Shown: positions 37,655 through 47,589 of the stretch, piece after piece
Layout: each line of letters begins with the position of its first letter
Position numbering within the stretch: the stretch's first letter is position 1
Assembly (NCBI GenBank): GCA_033765235.1
Contig: JANRIG010000023.1
Location: 288,131-352,130 of the forward strand
Direction of reading: 5' to 3'
Length of the DNA stretch: 64,000 nt
Origin: JANRIG01 sp033765235
GTDB lineage: Bacteria; Bacteroidota; Bacteroidia; Cytophagales; UBA9547
Position numbers and translations under genes: made by a program
The notes under the pieces: model-generated
Told to the model about the DNA's origin: nothing
What the model saw: only the letters and a program-made list of their open reading frames with translations
The model's database searches: none

Positions 37655-38401
37655 GTGATAGAAGTAAAAGAAATAAATAAAACATTTTTTGGCAAACAAA
37701 TACTCACAGATATCAATTGTGCTTTTGTACAAGGCAAAACCAATCTTCTTATAGGGGCATCAGGCACAGGCAAGACAGTGCTACTCAAGGTGATAGTAGG
37801 ACTTATAAGGCCTGATACAGGTCATGTACTCTACGACCAAAGAGAGTTTACCCAAGGCGATATAAGTATAAAAACAGAAATACGCCGTGAAGTAGGCATG
37901 TTGTTTCAAAACTCAGCACTATTCGACTCCAAAAACGTAGAAGAAAATATCATGTTCCCACTCGATGTACTGGGCAATATGAGCAAAAGCGAAAAACTTG
38001 ACAGGGCAAATTTTTGTCTCAACCGTGTAGGGCTGGAGGGTACTAATAAAAAAATGCCATCTGAGCTGAGTGGAGGCATGAAAAAGCGCGTAGGTATAGC
38101 AAGAGCAATAGTGATGAACCCCAAATACCTTTTTTGTGATGAGCCCAACTCAGGGCTTGACCCACAAACATCAGTACGAATTGATAACCTTATTTCAGAG
38201 ATTACGCATGAGTACAATACCACCACAGTAGTAGTCACTCATGATATGAACTCGGTAATGGGCATTGGCGACCTTGTCATGTTTATGTACAAAGGAAAGA
38301 TACTGTGGGAGGGCAGCAATACAGAAATATTAGACCATGATGTGCAGGAACTCAAAGACTTCATATTTGCCAATAAGTTCATCAAGCATGCCAACGCTTG
38401 A
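37655..38401 (+). CDS. ABC transporter ATP-binding protein, MlaF-like
   Basis: 248 residues with a GTG start at 37655. Walker A GASGTGKT at 34-41, the signature ELSGGMKKRVGIARAI and Walker B YLFCDEPNSGLDP are intact. The GMKKRVG signature and DEPNSGLDP form are those of MlaF ATPases, which power the MlaFEDB phospholipid traffic complex with the MlaE permease and MlaD MCE protein. mlaE is often upstream; here the upstream neighbour is yggS, so the permease is elsewhere. Confidence 0.85.
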   Translation: MIEVKEINKTFFGKQILTDINCAFVQGKTNLLIGASGTGKTVLLKVIVGLIRPDTGHVLYDQREFTQGDISIKTEIRREVGMLFQNSALFDSKNVEENIMFPLDVLGNMSKSEKLDRANFCLNRVGLEGTNKKMPSELSGGMKKRVGIARAIVMNPKYLFCDEPNSGLDPQTSVRIDNLISEITHEYNTTTVVVTHDMNSVMGIGDLVMFMYKGKILWEGSNTEILDHDVQELKDFIFANKFIKHANA

Positions 38402-38421
38402 TGTGACACGAAAAAAAATAG

Positions 38422-40317
38422 CTATCGTACAAGCCACACCGTAGCGCATATAAGATAGGCATAAGGTACTCCCCACACTTCCTGTGTGTTCCACTCTATG
38501 GCATTGGAGGTTTCTATATATGGTGTGTCATCAGGTCTGCCTGCAAATCCTACTACATGTGCATCAGGTATTTTATAGTTATAATATGAAGCAGGCACAG
38601 GGTGCTTGAATCCTACACCGGTAGCGAGGCATAGTTCATATGGATTGTGTCCTAAGTCCCACATTATCAGTTTACATGCTTGATTTTTATAAGAGGTGTC
38701 GCCAAAATATTTGTAGGCTCTTGCAAGTAAGTATGCATGTTGGTTCACAGTGGCAGAGGTGCCATGTACCATTTCTTGCTCATTGTGTGGATCTATAAAA
38801 GTACGCATATAGTCTCCATTGGGTATAGGTCTCATCTGTGTGCTGTTATTTTGGGGTTTTTGTGAATATGCTCCGTAAGGGGTTACAAAAAACGGGTTTG
38901 ATTTTGCATCTTTTATCAAATAATCTGAGGCATATTTGCGAACGGCTGCTTCTGCTTCATTTTTCTCTTTTTCTGTACCTTTTATGTCAAGCTCACAAAA
39001 CCTAAGCAATGCTATAGCGGGCTCTGCACTATATACAATACTTCTGTAAGGCGTAGTGCCATCAGCCTCCATGAAATAACCACCAATACCTTTGGCACTG
39101 TTTTTTTGGCGATTTATCAATGTTTTTACCATAGATTTTATGAGAGCAGCATCAATATCGGCCACACCTTGTTTATATAGTTCACATGCAGCCAATAATG
39201 ATTGTGCTACAAATAGTGTGCGCCCGTCATTGCCTCTTTTTTGAGCGTATTTCCACGCTCTGGCAGCCAATATCAATGATTTATTACGGTCATACACGGG
39301 CAATACTTCGGCAACCAATGCCTGATTGCGCACAAATAAGTACTGTATCAATGGATTATATTGAGGTCTTGCAGTGCGGTCATTCCCATTCATAGGTATA
39401 TTATCGCCTTCTTTGGCCCCTGTAGCCACGCACCCTGCATGGTTTTCTATCCACCAATCTTTATCATATGAAAGTCCGGGTCTCACATAGCCCGCACCTA
39501 CATCTTCGTACACAAATCCACTATCGCTTATCATAAAGTAGAAGTATTTGTTTCCCCATTGTATTTCTGATATGGCTTGTTGTGCAAAATAAGGATCCGA
39601 ATATTTAGCTATATGAGCAAGTGCCTCCATATTGGGGAGTGTTTGCGAAAGCCATTTGCGGGTATCTCCTGCATCATTCCAGCCGCCCGACAAAGGCATA
39701 GCGTAATTTGTATTTTCGGCAACGGCATCATCTGCATTCTCAGCATACCTCACACCGGGCACCTCACTGCCTGATCTTTGTGATTGTAAGTATATAAGGA
39801 AACTCCTTTGCAATCTTTGATAAGGATTATTAGATATGATAAAGGGAGATGTAAATCCATATTCGGTTTCTATTTGATACAGCCCCGGAGTAGTGAACGA
39901 TGTAAAGTTACTTTGCCAAAAGGTGCCCCATTGGGAAATTTTCTTTATAAGATTGCCTTCATATTGCACCTCACCTTGGGTTTTATGATATTGCTCTCCT
40001 GTAGATAAATAATTGCCTTTGTCAATGTCAAATGGCCATCTGTATATTTTATCAGTCCATACAGTGGGTTTGTCCGGGGTTTTTCTTTTTTTGCGATTTC
40101 CTATTTTTTGAATATAAAATGGTATTACATCCGGCATCTCTTGCATTTTATCTTTTGCGGGTACTAGGCTAATAAGCTTTGGGGAGTCTGGTATGAAGCC
40201 CAACTGACTGGTCACAATTTTATTCTCATTGGTGTAAAAAACATTTTTTTGTGCAATAGCAGGCCATCCTATGTATAGTATTATCGATGAAAAAAGTATT
40301 ATCTTATTTATTTTCAT
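38422..40317 (-). CDS. Glycoside hydrolase family 9 protein with CelD-N-like domain
   Basis: 631 residues. A signal peptide ends near residue 22 (YIGWPAIAQ). An Ig-like CelD N-terminal domain precedes the (alpha/alpha)6 catalytic barrel. The GH9 nucleophile-water Asp pair is GGWNDAGD (Asp215, Asp218), and MVHGTSATVNQHAYLLA and DLGHNPYELCLATGVG are later barrel segments. GH9 enzymes are endoglucanases or exo-glucosaminidases. By eye the canonical NEVAINWNA acid reads TSNAIEWNT, so the usual Glu may be shifted or missing. Start overlaps the upstream gene by 14 nt. Confidence 0.88.
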   Translation of the reverse strand: MKINKIILFSSIILYIGWPAIAQKNVFYTNENKIVTSQLGFIPDSPKLISLVPAKDKMQEMPDVIPFYIQKIGNRKKRKTPDKPTVWTDKIYRWPFDIDKGNYLSTGEQYHKTQGEVQYEGNLIKKISQWGTFWQSNFTSFTTPGLYQIETEYGFTSPFIISNNPYQRLQRSFLIYLQSQRSGSEVPGVRYAENADDAVAENTNYAMPLSGGWNDAGDTRKWLSQTLPNMEALAHIAKYSDPYFAQQAISEIQWGNKYFYFMISDSGFVYEDVGAGYVRPGLSYDKDWWIENHAGCVATGAKEGDNIPMNGNDRTARPQYNPLIQYLFVRNQALVAEVLPVYDRNKSLILAARAWKYAQKRGNDGRTLFVAQSLLAACELYKQGVADIDAALIKSMVKTLINRQKNSAKGIGGYFMEADGTTPYRSIVYSAEPAIALLRFCELDIKGTEKEKNEAEAAVRKYASDYLIKDAKSNPFFVTPYGAYSQKPQNNSTQMRPIPNGDYMRTFIDPHNEQEMVHGTSATVNQHAYLLARAYKYFGDTSYKNQACKLIMWDLGHNPYELCLATGVGFKHPVPASYYNYKIPDAHVVGFAGRPDDTPYIETSNAIEWNTQEVWGVPYAYLICATVWLVR

Positions 40318-41569
40318 ATAATATCTTGTTATTATATATGGCGTGCACGCTGCCTCGAAGTTCTTGATTGAGAAAAGGTGAGTTTCTGCTTTTTGAGGCT
40401 ATTTTGTTTTCGTCATATTTCCAAGCACTGGTTGTATCAAATACTGTGATATTGGCTATGTTGCCTATTTGAATAGTATCATCATTGATAGCTAATATCT
40501 TGCGTGGACCATATGTCATTTTGTCTATTATAGTTTCAATATTCACATAATCAGGTTTTGCTGAGAGCAATGCAGGAAATGCTGTCTCAAGCTGAGTCAT
40601 GCCAAAGTCTGCCATGTCAAACTCTACCATTTTGCTTTCTGTATCTTGAGGTCGGTGGTCGGTAACTATAGCATCTATAGTGCCGTCGTTCACCCCTTGC
40701 CATAGTGCTTTTATATCAGCTTTTGTGCGCAAAGGCGGGTTTAGTTTGTACACAGTGTCAAAGTCAAGTAGTACACTGTCATCAAAAACCAAATTTGGCA
40801 CTGCTACATCACAGCTGATATTGAGACCCATAGATTTGGCGTGCTTTATGAGCAATACAGATTCGGCGGATGAAATGCATGAAAAATGAAGCTTGCCGGA
40901 GGTATATTTTACAAGCTGTAAATCGCGGTGTATCATGAGCACCTCCGCCAAATGTGGCATACCCTTTAGCCCTAAATAGGTAGAAGTTGCACCTTCGTTC
41001 ATCTGTCCGTATTGCGTAAGATGTAAGTCTTCTGGGCGTTGAATAATAGTGGTATCCGTGTGGCGCACATATTCTAACGCCCTCACCATGAGGCCTGTAT
41101 GGTATATTGGTGCATCGCCGTCAGTAAATGCTATTGCTCCTGCATGGTGCAAATCCATCATTTCGGTGAGTTCGCTGCCATGCAGGTCTGCTGAGAGGGC
41201 ACCATATACATATATGTTAGTGGCATAGCCTTGAGCTTTGCTGCGAATATAGCTTATGGTATCTTTGGATTGCACTACAGGTTTTGTGCACGGCAGCATA
41301 GCTATGGCTGTAAATCCTCCTTTGGCCGCCGCTAATAGTGCAGAGTCTATAGTTTCTTTGTGCTCATATCCGGGGTCACCTATGGTTGTGCGCATGTCAA
41401 ACCAGCCGGTTGATACTTTTAAGTTTGGGCTTTGTATTACTTTGTCTGCAGATGTTTCTGCATCTGATACGGATGTAATTATGCCATTTTCAATAAGAAT
41501 ATTTTTGGTTTGTTGGTGAAAAGCTGATTTTGGGTCTAATATTTCCGCATTTTTTATCAAAATTTTCAT
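40304..41569 (-). CDS. Dihydroorotase-like amidohydrolase lacking the HxH metal motif
   Basis: 421 residues. Overall it aligns with dihydroorotase (PyrC/URA4 long type): MLPCTKPVVQ, QMNEGATSTYLGL, SCDVAVPN, TDHRPQD and an ending with a hydantoinase-like beta domain. The catalytic HxH of active enzymes (DxHxHxRxPG) is replaced by DMRTTIGDPG at residues 58-67, so binuclear zinc cannot be formed in the standard way. Such degenerate forms act elsewhere as noncatalytic partners of aspartate transcarbamoylase. pyrB is not adjacent. It is cotranscribed between a BatA-N membrane protein and a GH9 gene. Confidence 0.85.
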   Translation of the reverse strand: MKILIKNAEILDPKSAFHQQTKNILIENGIITSVSDAETSADKVIQSPNLKVSTGWFDMRTTIGDPGYEHKETIDSALLAAAKGGFTAIAMLPCTKPVVQSKDTISYIRSKAQGYATNIYVYGALSADLHGSELTEMMDLHHAGAIAFTDGDAPIYHTGLMVRALEYVRHTDTTIIQRPEDLHLTQYGQMNEGATSTYLGLKGMPHLAEVLMIHRDLQLVKYTSGKLHFSCISSAESVLLIKHAKSMGLNISCDVAVPNLVFDDSVLLDFDTVYKLNPPLRTKADIKALWQGVNDGTIDAIVTDHRPQDTESKMVEFDMADFGMTQLETAFPALLSAKPDYVNIETIIDKMTYGPRKILAINDDTIQIGNIANITVFDTTSAWKYDENKIASKSRNSPFLNQELRGSVHAIYNNKILYENK

Positions 41570-41575
41570 AGCATA

Positions 41576-43573
41576 TTATTTCCAAAATCTGATGACTAAT
41601 ATTTCACAAAGTAAGCACAACAATGCAATGATAATACATTGTTTCCAAAATGTAATATTTTTCGCGGTTGTTGCAGAGGTGGAGTTCAGTATTGAATTTG
41701 TTTGCATAATTTGTACATTTTTCATGTTCGCTGTTAATTTTTTTATTTCTTCTATATTGTAATACTTCATTTTTGACTCATTTTTGTCCATATTCAATGC
41801 TATAGAGGAGAATAAGGAGTCATTGATATATAAGTCATAGTATCCTGCCTCAGGGATATTATCAGGCATATCTGCTATGATTGATACTTCTTTTTTGCGG
41901 TGGTTCAGTATATACTGATAGGTGTCTTTTTTTAGCCGAATTATACTTTCTTTTTGCAAATTACTGATAGGTATTTCTACATTGCTTTGACCTATGGTAT
42001 AGTGCAAATTTTCTGATTTTCGGGCAGATTTTTGTGCTATCTTATACATGGCAGGAATGAATAATGCATGCAGCATAATGTTTGTAAAATTATTTTCCAT
42101 TGGCATAGCCCACACATATATATTACCTTTTCCCATAGCTGTTTTGTATAAAACAGCCTCATTCATTATATTTTTTAATAATATTTGTGTCACATTTGCC
42201 GGCCTTACTACGCTCATTGCCCATGGCATATCTGTATTAGGATCATATTTTTCAAACACGTTTTCAAACAATGGGTTGTTCATTCCCGGGAATTCTATTT
42301 TATAGGTCGTTTGTTCTTTATCAAGGTTTATTTCAGCTATTTGCATATAAGGGGGAAGCTGTGATGCATTGGGTGATGCCGAGGGAGTAACCAATATCGT
42401 ACCTCCGTTTATTACATATTCGTGAAGTATTTCTTGCTCAGATTTTGACAGTTTATCTATTTGCTCGGCAACAATGAGACTGTATTTTTTTAGAGATACA
42501 TTTGTACTTGCGCCTAAGTCATTTACCACGGGCTTAAAGGTTGTTTCATGTTTATAAATTTTTTCAAAATATGATGACATGTGGGTATTGTTGAGCATAA
42601 TCTGTATTTCAGGCATGGCTTTGAGCATGAAGTAATATTTATTGTCGAAGATGTAGTTGGGGTCTGTAAGTTCCAATGCTGCTTTATATGTATTTGTATG
42701 ATTGGGAATGAATGAGAATAGATGGTCTTTGAATGATAAAGCCTGAATTTTTATATTCGACGAAGCCATTAATACATCATTTATTACAAATTTTAAATTG
42801 GTTTGTATTTCTTCATTGCCTGTGTTGGCTACTCTTACCATTAGTTCATTAGGCTCATCAGATTTTATGAACTGATTTTTTACCCATACAGTGTCTATAT
42901 ATACATTTGAAGTATTATTTATGACTATGGGTAGTAATACATACCTGTTAGTAGTGTCACTGAATATGGTTTTTATGGAGGGTAAATAATTATTTTTTTG
43001 GAAATCACTAATCCAGTATATCGTAGGTGTAGCTGAGGCATTTGAAAAATATTTATTGAAATGATTAACAATTTTTGGCGCAGCTACGCTACTGGTAGAA
43101 TAGTATAGTTCTTCTATACTTTCCAAAAGTTTTGTTTTATTAAGTGCCCAAAAGGGTTTATTGAGCCCATCATTATTTACATAACAGGCGGAGGTTCCGT
43201 CGGGTATATTTCTTATGATATACTTAGCATTTTCTCCGGCTTGTTTTAGTGCCTCGTTTTTGTCTTCGTATTGCAAGCTGTAGGAGTTGTCAATATATAT
43301 ACCTAATTGTGATTTTGGAATAGGAGTATCTTTGTTTACAATATATGGCTGTGCAAACGCAAGTACTAAAAAAATCACAGCCAATATGCGAAACAATAGG
43401 ATGAGCCAATGTTTAATATTGCGAGATTTGCTGGTTTTCTCTTCTATTTGTAACAAAAATGATACCCTCGTAAACCAAATTTTTTGGGGTACCTGCAAGT
43501 CAAAAAGATGTATAAATATTGGTATAGCTATGGCCGATAGACCAAATAATACTGCCGGAAAAGTAAACTGCAT
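41576..43573 (-). CDS. BatA N-terminal domain membrane protein
   Basis: 665 residues. The N-terminus (FGLSAIAIPIFIHLFDLQVPQ) is the BatA/aerotolerance N-domain with two membrane helices (about 5-24 and 55-77). A VWA-like region follows (IYIDNSYSLQYEDKNEAL; no intact DxSxS MIDAS), then beta-rich domains and a GATase-like segment (LHEYVINGGTILVTPS). The protein ends with a helix near 640-660. It starts a three-gene minus-strand operon. Role unknown; the family is widespread in Bacteroidota. Confidence 0.85.
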   Translation of the reverse strand: MQFTFPAVLFGLSAIAIPIFIHLFDLQVPQKIWFTRVSFLLQIEEKTSKSRNIKHWLILLFRILAVIFLVLAFAQPYIVNKDTPIPKSQLGIYIDNSYSLQYEDKNEALKQAGENAKYIIRNIPDGTSACYVNNDGLNKPFWALNKTKLLESIEELYYSTSSVAAPKIVNHFNKYFSNASATPTIYWISDFQKNNYLPSIKTIFSDTTNRYVLLPIVINNTSNVYIDTVWVKNQFIKSDEPNELMVRVANTGNEEIQTNLKFVINDVLMASSNIKIQALSFKDHLFSFIPNHTNTYKAALELTDPNYIFDNKYYFMLKAMPEIQIMLNNTHMSSYFEKIYKHETTFKPVVNDLGASTNVSLKKYSLIVAEQIDKLSKSEQEILHEYVINGGTILVTPSASPNASQLPPYMQIAEINLDKEQTTYKIEFPGMNNPLFENVFEKYDPNTDMPWAMSVVRPANVTQILLKNIMNEAVLYKTAMGKGNIYVWAMPMENNFTNIMLHALFIPAMYKIAQKSARKSENLHYTIGQSNVEIPISNLQKESIIRLKKDTYQYILNHRKKEVSIIADMPDNIPEAGYYDLYINDSLFSSIALNMDKNESKMKYYNIEEIKKLTANMKNVQIMQTNSILNSTSATTAKNITFWKQCIIIALLCLLCEILVIRFWK

Positions 43574-43724
43574 AACAGCACAAAACTAATCAATATTTTA
43601 ATATATGTAATACGCCATGATATACTTCATATTCATTATGATAATTACTTACTTTGTCTGACGCTATTTACACAGCTTATATTTTCAAATCTATTATCTT
43701 TGAGTTTATATTAGTAATTTGTAC

Positions 43725-45005
43725 ATGCCCAAGCATCCATCGCGCATTCCATACTTAGTAGTATCAGACAAAGAGGGTAATATTTTTGAAGATAAAAATT
43801 ATGAAGCAGTAGGTGCATCAGGGCTTGATATTGTGTCATTACAACCCCAAGATTTTATAGAATTGCCCGATGGAAGTCAACTTTTTTACTTGCCGGGCAA
43901 AATACCACATGGAAAAAATTTAAAAACAGGAATTATAGAAGTACTTGAGCATAGATATGCTGTGGCAGCATTTGTATCTCCGGCCCATACACAAACTTAC
44001 CTGAGTGCATACATACAAAGTGACAAGTCACCTGTATTGCCACTCTATGCCTATACAGCCATTGGATGGCTCCATGGAAAATTTTATACTACAGCAGTAA
44101 GAATAGATGAAGACATAAGGCAAGATTTTGACCAATTCCAATACTTAGAAGTACAGAAAAAAGTAAAAAAGACACTTAGTAAATATCCTAATAATAGATT
44201 ATTACAACATTTAGCCCATAATTGTGCCACCGAATATACTTGCCGTGCAGCTCAAAACTATTTTTATGGTCGTTGGGAATGTCCCATACCTACCTCCCCG
44301 GCTTGTAATGCGGAGTGTTTGGGTTGTATATCATTACAGCCCGACGAAAATCCTATCAATAGCTCACATTTCCGAATGAAATTTACCCCTACTGTACAAG
44401 AAATTGTAGAAATTGCATTGCCACATCTCAACTTAGCACCAAATCCTATTATAAGTTTTGGACAAGGTTGCGAAGGTGAACCTCTGCTGGTATGGGAAGT
44501 CATACGTGAGGCAATCATTGAAATAAGAAAAAAAACGGATAAGGGCATTATCAACATCAATACCAATGGCAGCAAACCCGAAGCCGTAGAAGCACTTTGC
44601 AAAGCAGGTCTCCAAAGCATAAGGGTAAGCATGAATAGTGCACAAAAACACTGGTACACAAAGTATTATTTGCCACGCAATTATACATTTGAAGATATAA
44701 AAGAATCAGCCAAAATAGTACGAAGCCATAGAGGATGGGCTTCAATCAACTACTTTACTTGCCCGGGGCTCACAGACTCGTATGAAGAGTACGGCGCACT
44801 AAAAGATTTTATCAACTACACAGACATAAATATGATACAATGGCGCAACTTCAACATAGATACACATTGGTATATGAAAAAATTGGGTATAGCAGAGCCT
44901 TTGAAATGTATGGGTATGAGAAATTTATTAGAAAAATTATACATAGATTATCCTGCATTGAGGTATGGTTATTACAATCCATACATAGAAAGTATTTTGG
45001 TATAA
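43725..45005 (+). CDS. Radical SAM protein
   Basis: 426 residues from the ATG at 43725; a TTG at 43719 is two codons earlier. The [4Fe-4S]-SAM motif is CNAECLGC (Cys194, Cys198, Cys201), placed unusually late after an N-terminal region of about 190 residues with its own cysteines (Cys167, Cys173). GQGCEGEPLLV and INTNGSKPEAVEAL are typical radical SAM barrel segments. The C-terminal part has no auxiliary cluster motif. Substrate unknown; no peptide-precursor gene is visible beside it. Confidence 0.9.
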   Translation: MPKHPSRIPYLVVSDKEGNIFEDKNYEAVGASGLDIVSLQPQDFIELPDGSQLFYLPGKIPHGKNLKTGIIEVLEHRYAVAAFVSPAHTQTYLSAYIQSDKSPVLPLYAYTAIGWLHGKFYTTAVRIDEDIRQDFDQFQYLEVQKKVKKTLSKYPNNRLLQHLAHNCATEYTCRAAQNYFYGRWECPIPTSPACNAECLGCISLQPDENPINSSHFRMKFTPTVQEIVEIALPHLNLAPNPIISFGQGCEGEPLLVWEVIREAIIEIRKKTDKGIININTNGSKPEAVEALCKAGLQSIRVSMNSAQKHWYTKYYLPRNYTFEDIKESAKIVRSHRGWASINYFTCPGLTDSYEEYGALKDFINYTDINMIQWRNFNIDTHWYMKKLGIAEPLKCMGMRNLLEKLYIDYPALRYGYYNPYIESILV

Positions 45006-45030
45006 TAATATTATTATAAGAAAAATTTTG

Positions 45031-45038
45031 TATTTTTG
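45031..45038 (+). promoter_or_regulatory. Possible -7 promoter element
   Basis: TATTTTTG fits TANNTTTG and lies 21 bp before the ATG at 45060. No convincing -33 element; weak support. Confidence 0.3.
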
Positions 45039-45059
45039 AAATATATTGATTATTATAAT

Positions 45060-47387
45060 ATGAAAAAATGTACAGCTGTAATCACTATATTAGTTATTTT
45101 TCTAATGACAATATACATGTCATTTGCGGCTACTTTGCCTTCAGGATATATAGAAACGCGCATAGCACAAAATATTAACCCTACAGATATTGAGTTTTCG
45201 CCGGATGGAAGGCTTTTTTTATGCGAAAAAAATGGCATAATTAAGGTATATAAAAATGATACTTGGCTCACAAAACCCTTTCTGAGCATATCAGGCATCA
45301 CAGATGCCAACAATGAAAGAGGCTTGCAAAGCATTGCTTTTGACCCTGATTTTGCCGACAATCAATATTTTTATGTGTTTTTTACCAAAAAAGGAAGCAC
45401 CAACAGTGGCACACCGATATCTACCAATAGTGTAAATATGGTCATGCGATACACAGCCTCAGGAGATACTGCACTCCCCAATAGCGGAGTGCATATCATC
45501 CACTTTGGCTACCTGAGCAATGCAGGAAATCATAACGGAGGCGGTATGGTGTTTGGCAATGATGGCAAGCTCTACTTGGCCACAGGCGAAAATGCCAACA
45601 CTTCTTATTCACAATCTGCCTCAAGCCTCATGGGCAAAATATTACGTATCAATAAAGACGGCACCATACCAACAGACAATCCTTATTATAATACATTCAC
45701 AGGCATTAACAGATCCATATATGGCCTTGGATTAAGAAATCCTTTCAAAATGGCTATTCAATCTACCACAGGCATGATATTTGTAAATGATGTAGGCGGA
45801 GGTAGTGCCGAAGAAATAAATAGGGTGCAATCGGGCAAGAACTTTGGCTGGCCCGGAATAGAAGGCTACAGAGCAGCGCAAACCATGCCCGCAAACTACG
45901 CCGATCCTGTATTTGCTTACACACACAGCGATGGATGCAGCATTACTGCAGGTGCATTTTATAATCCGGCATCACCACAATTCCCTAATTCAATAGTAGG
46001 CAGATATTTTTTTGCAGACTATTGCAACGGCTATGTCAAAATGCTTAATACTAACGCAAATACTATTACAGGATTTATCACAGGTATAAACAGACCGCTC
46101 GATGTAGCTGTAGACAGGTTTGGTGCCCTATACTATGTAGCACGCGCAGGATTGGGCGGTGGCAGTGTCACAGACAATACTTCATCCTCTAACGGAGAGA
46201 TATGGAAAGTGCAATACACAGGCAGTGGCGCAGTATCATTTTCTGTACAACCCGAAGGTGTAAAAGTATCAGTAGGTACGGGTGCATCATTTGTATGCAG
46301 TGCCAATGGTAACCAACCCATATCATACCAGTGGTATAAAAATAATGTTTCAATTGCAGGTGCTAATGCCTCTTCCTACACACTCACTACCACCTCACTC
46401 TCCGACAATGGCGCACAATACAAAGTACACATCAGCAACTATTTTTCCACACTTACCAGCAATATAGCTGTGCTCACAGTAGTAAGTAATGCACTACCCA
46501 ATGCCATCATAGCTACTCCTACCGCAGGCACTAAATATAGCGGAGGCGATATTTTCACTATCACAGGCAGAGCTATAGATACAGAAGACGGTACACTCAC
46601 AGGCTCATCGCTCACTTGGAGGGTAGATTTTCACCACAATACACACATTCACCCTGCATTGGACAACACCACAGGCAGCGGTATCACTTATGAAGTGCCT
46701 ACGTCGGGCGAAACATCTGATACGGTATGGCTGCGCATACACCTCAAAGCCACCGACAGCCAAGGGGCAATTCATCAGACATTTATGGATATTCTGCCAA
46801 ATACCACCAATATAGCATTGAAAAATAGTATTCAAGCAGGCAACATACAATTAGATGGCAAAAATGTGGGTAATAATTATGCATTTAGAGCAGTGATGGG
46901 CATTGTGCGGCAAATATCAGCTGAAGACATTATATTTGCAGGAGGCAGTAATTATTCATTTTCAGGCTGGAATACAGGCACGAGTGTAAGAGCTATTAAC
47001 ATTGTGCCAAATGCCACAGACACATTAATCATTGCAAATTATGGTTTAATATACACATCGCCGGGCATAAATAATACTACAACCCCCGGCAATACTACCA
47101 CTACTACATCAAATAATACTACCACCACCTCAAGTATTACAGGATTTAATGTTGAACAGGTGCACCATCTCATCTTTCCTAATCCATCAAGCAACGGCAT
47201 TTTTTTCATTTCAAACCATGAAATAGAAATAATATCGGTCACATCATATATCGGCAGCCCTTTACAGTATTCATTTATTTATCCAAAATTAATAATAGAT
47301 AATCCTCCACAGGGAGTGTATTTTATTACTTACTATTACAAAAACAATATTTTTAGTACCAAAGCTTTCATTAGTAAAGAGTATTAA
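45060..47387 (+). CDS. Secreted glucose/sorbosone dehydrogenase-like protein with Ig domains and T9SS sorting domain
   Basis: 775 residues from the ATG at 45060 (a TTG at 45036 is the alternative); signal peptide about 1-24. The propeller (about 25-365) has NINPTDIEFSPDGRL, NHNGGGMVFGNDGKLYLATG and GLRNPFKMAI, as in PQQ-dependent soluble sugar dehydrogenases. Then an Ig-like domain (about 380-460), a further beta domain, a low-complexity Thr/Asn linker and a C-terminal T9SS type A sorting domain starting at IFPNPSSNG. It is therefore likely exported by T9SS and attached to the surface. Whether it binds PQQ is not known. Confidence 0.9.
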   Translation: MKKCTAVITILVIFLMTIYMSFAATLPSGYIETRIAQNINPTDIEFSPDGRLFLCEKNGIIKVYKNDTWLTKPFLSISGITDANNERGLQSIAFDPDFADNQYFYVFFTKKGSTNSGTPISTNSVNMVMRYTASGDTALPNSGVHIIHFGYLSNAGNHNGGGMVFGNDGKLYLATGENANTSYSQSASSLMGKILRINKDGTIPTDNPYYNTFTGINRSIYGLGLRNPFKMAIQSTTGMIFVNDVGGGSAEEINRVQSGKNFGWPGIEGYRAAQTMPANYADPVFAYTHSDGCSITAGAFYNPASPQFPNSIVGRYFFADYCNGYVKMLNTNANTITGFITGINRPLDVAVDRFGALYYVARAGLGGGSVTDNTSSSNGEIWKVQYTGSGAVSFSVQPEGVKVSVGTGASFVCSANGNQPISYQWYKNNVSIAGANASSYTLTTTSLSDNGAQYKVHISNYFSTLTSNIAVLTVVSNALPNAIIATPTAGTKYSGGDIFTITGRAIDTEDGTLTGSSLTWRVDFHHNTHIHPALDNTTGSGITYEVPTSGETSDTVWLRIHLKATDSQGAIHQTFMDILPNTTNIALKNSIQAGNIQLDGKNVGNNYAFRAVMGIVRQISAEDIIFAGGSNYSFSGWNTGTSVRAINIVPNATDTLIIANYGLIYTSPGINNTTTPGNTTTTTSNNTTTTSSITGFNVEQVHHLIFPNPSSNGIFFISNHEIEIISVTSYIGSPLQYSFIYPKLIIDNPPQGVYFITYYYKNNIFSTKAFISKEY

Positions 47388-47589
47388 CGAATAAAAAAGT
47401 ACAATTCATCAAATGCAGTTGTAAATCGGGAGGTTTACTATTGAATTCGTGAAAAGACATGTCTATTGCAGCAATAATTCAAAAGTCAAAATTTACCAAT
47501 TATAAATTACCGCAAATATGCCCCACATCAAATATTTATCTCGTTCTGATTTTTATATTAATATTGCAGCATAATAATAAACAGTATTT

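Noticed and set aside
47388..47589. Possible RNA or regulatory element upstream of ugd, with a small inverted repeat GTAAA...TTTAC
   Set aside because: The stem is only five base pairs and no conserved motif is recognised.
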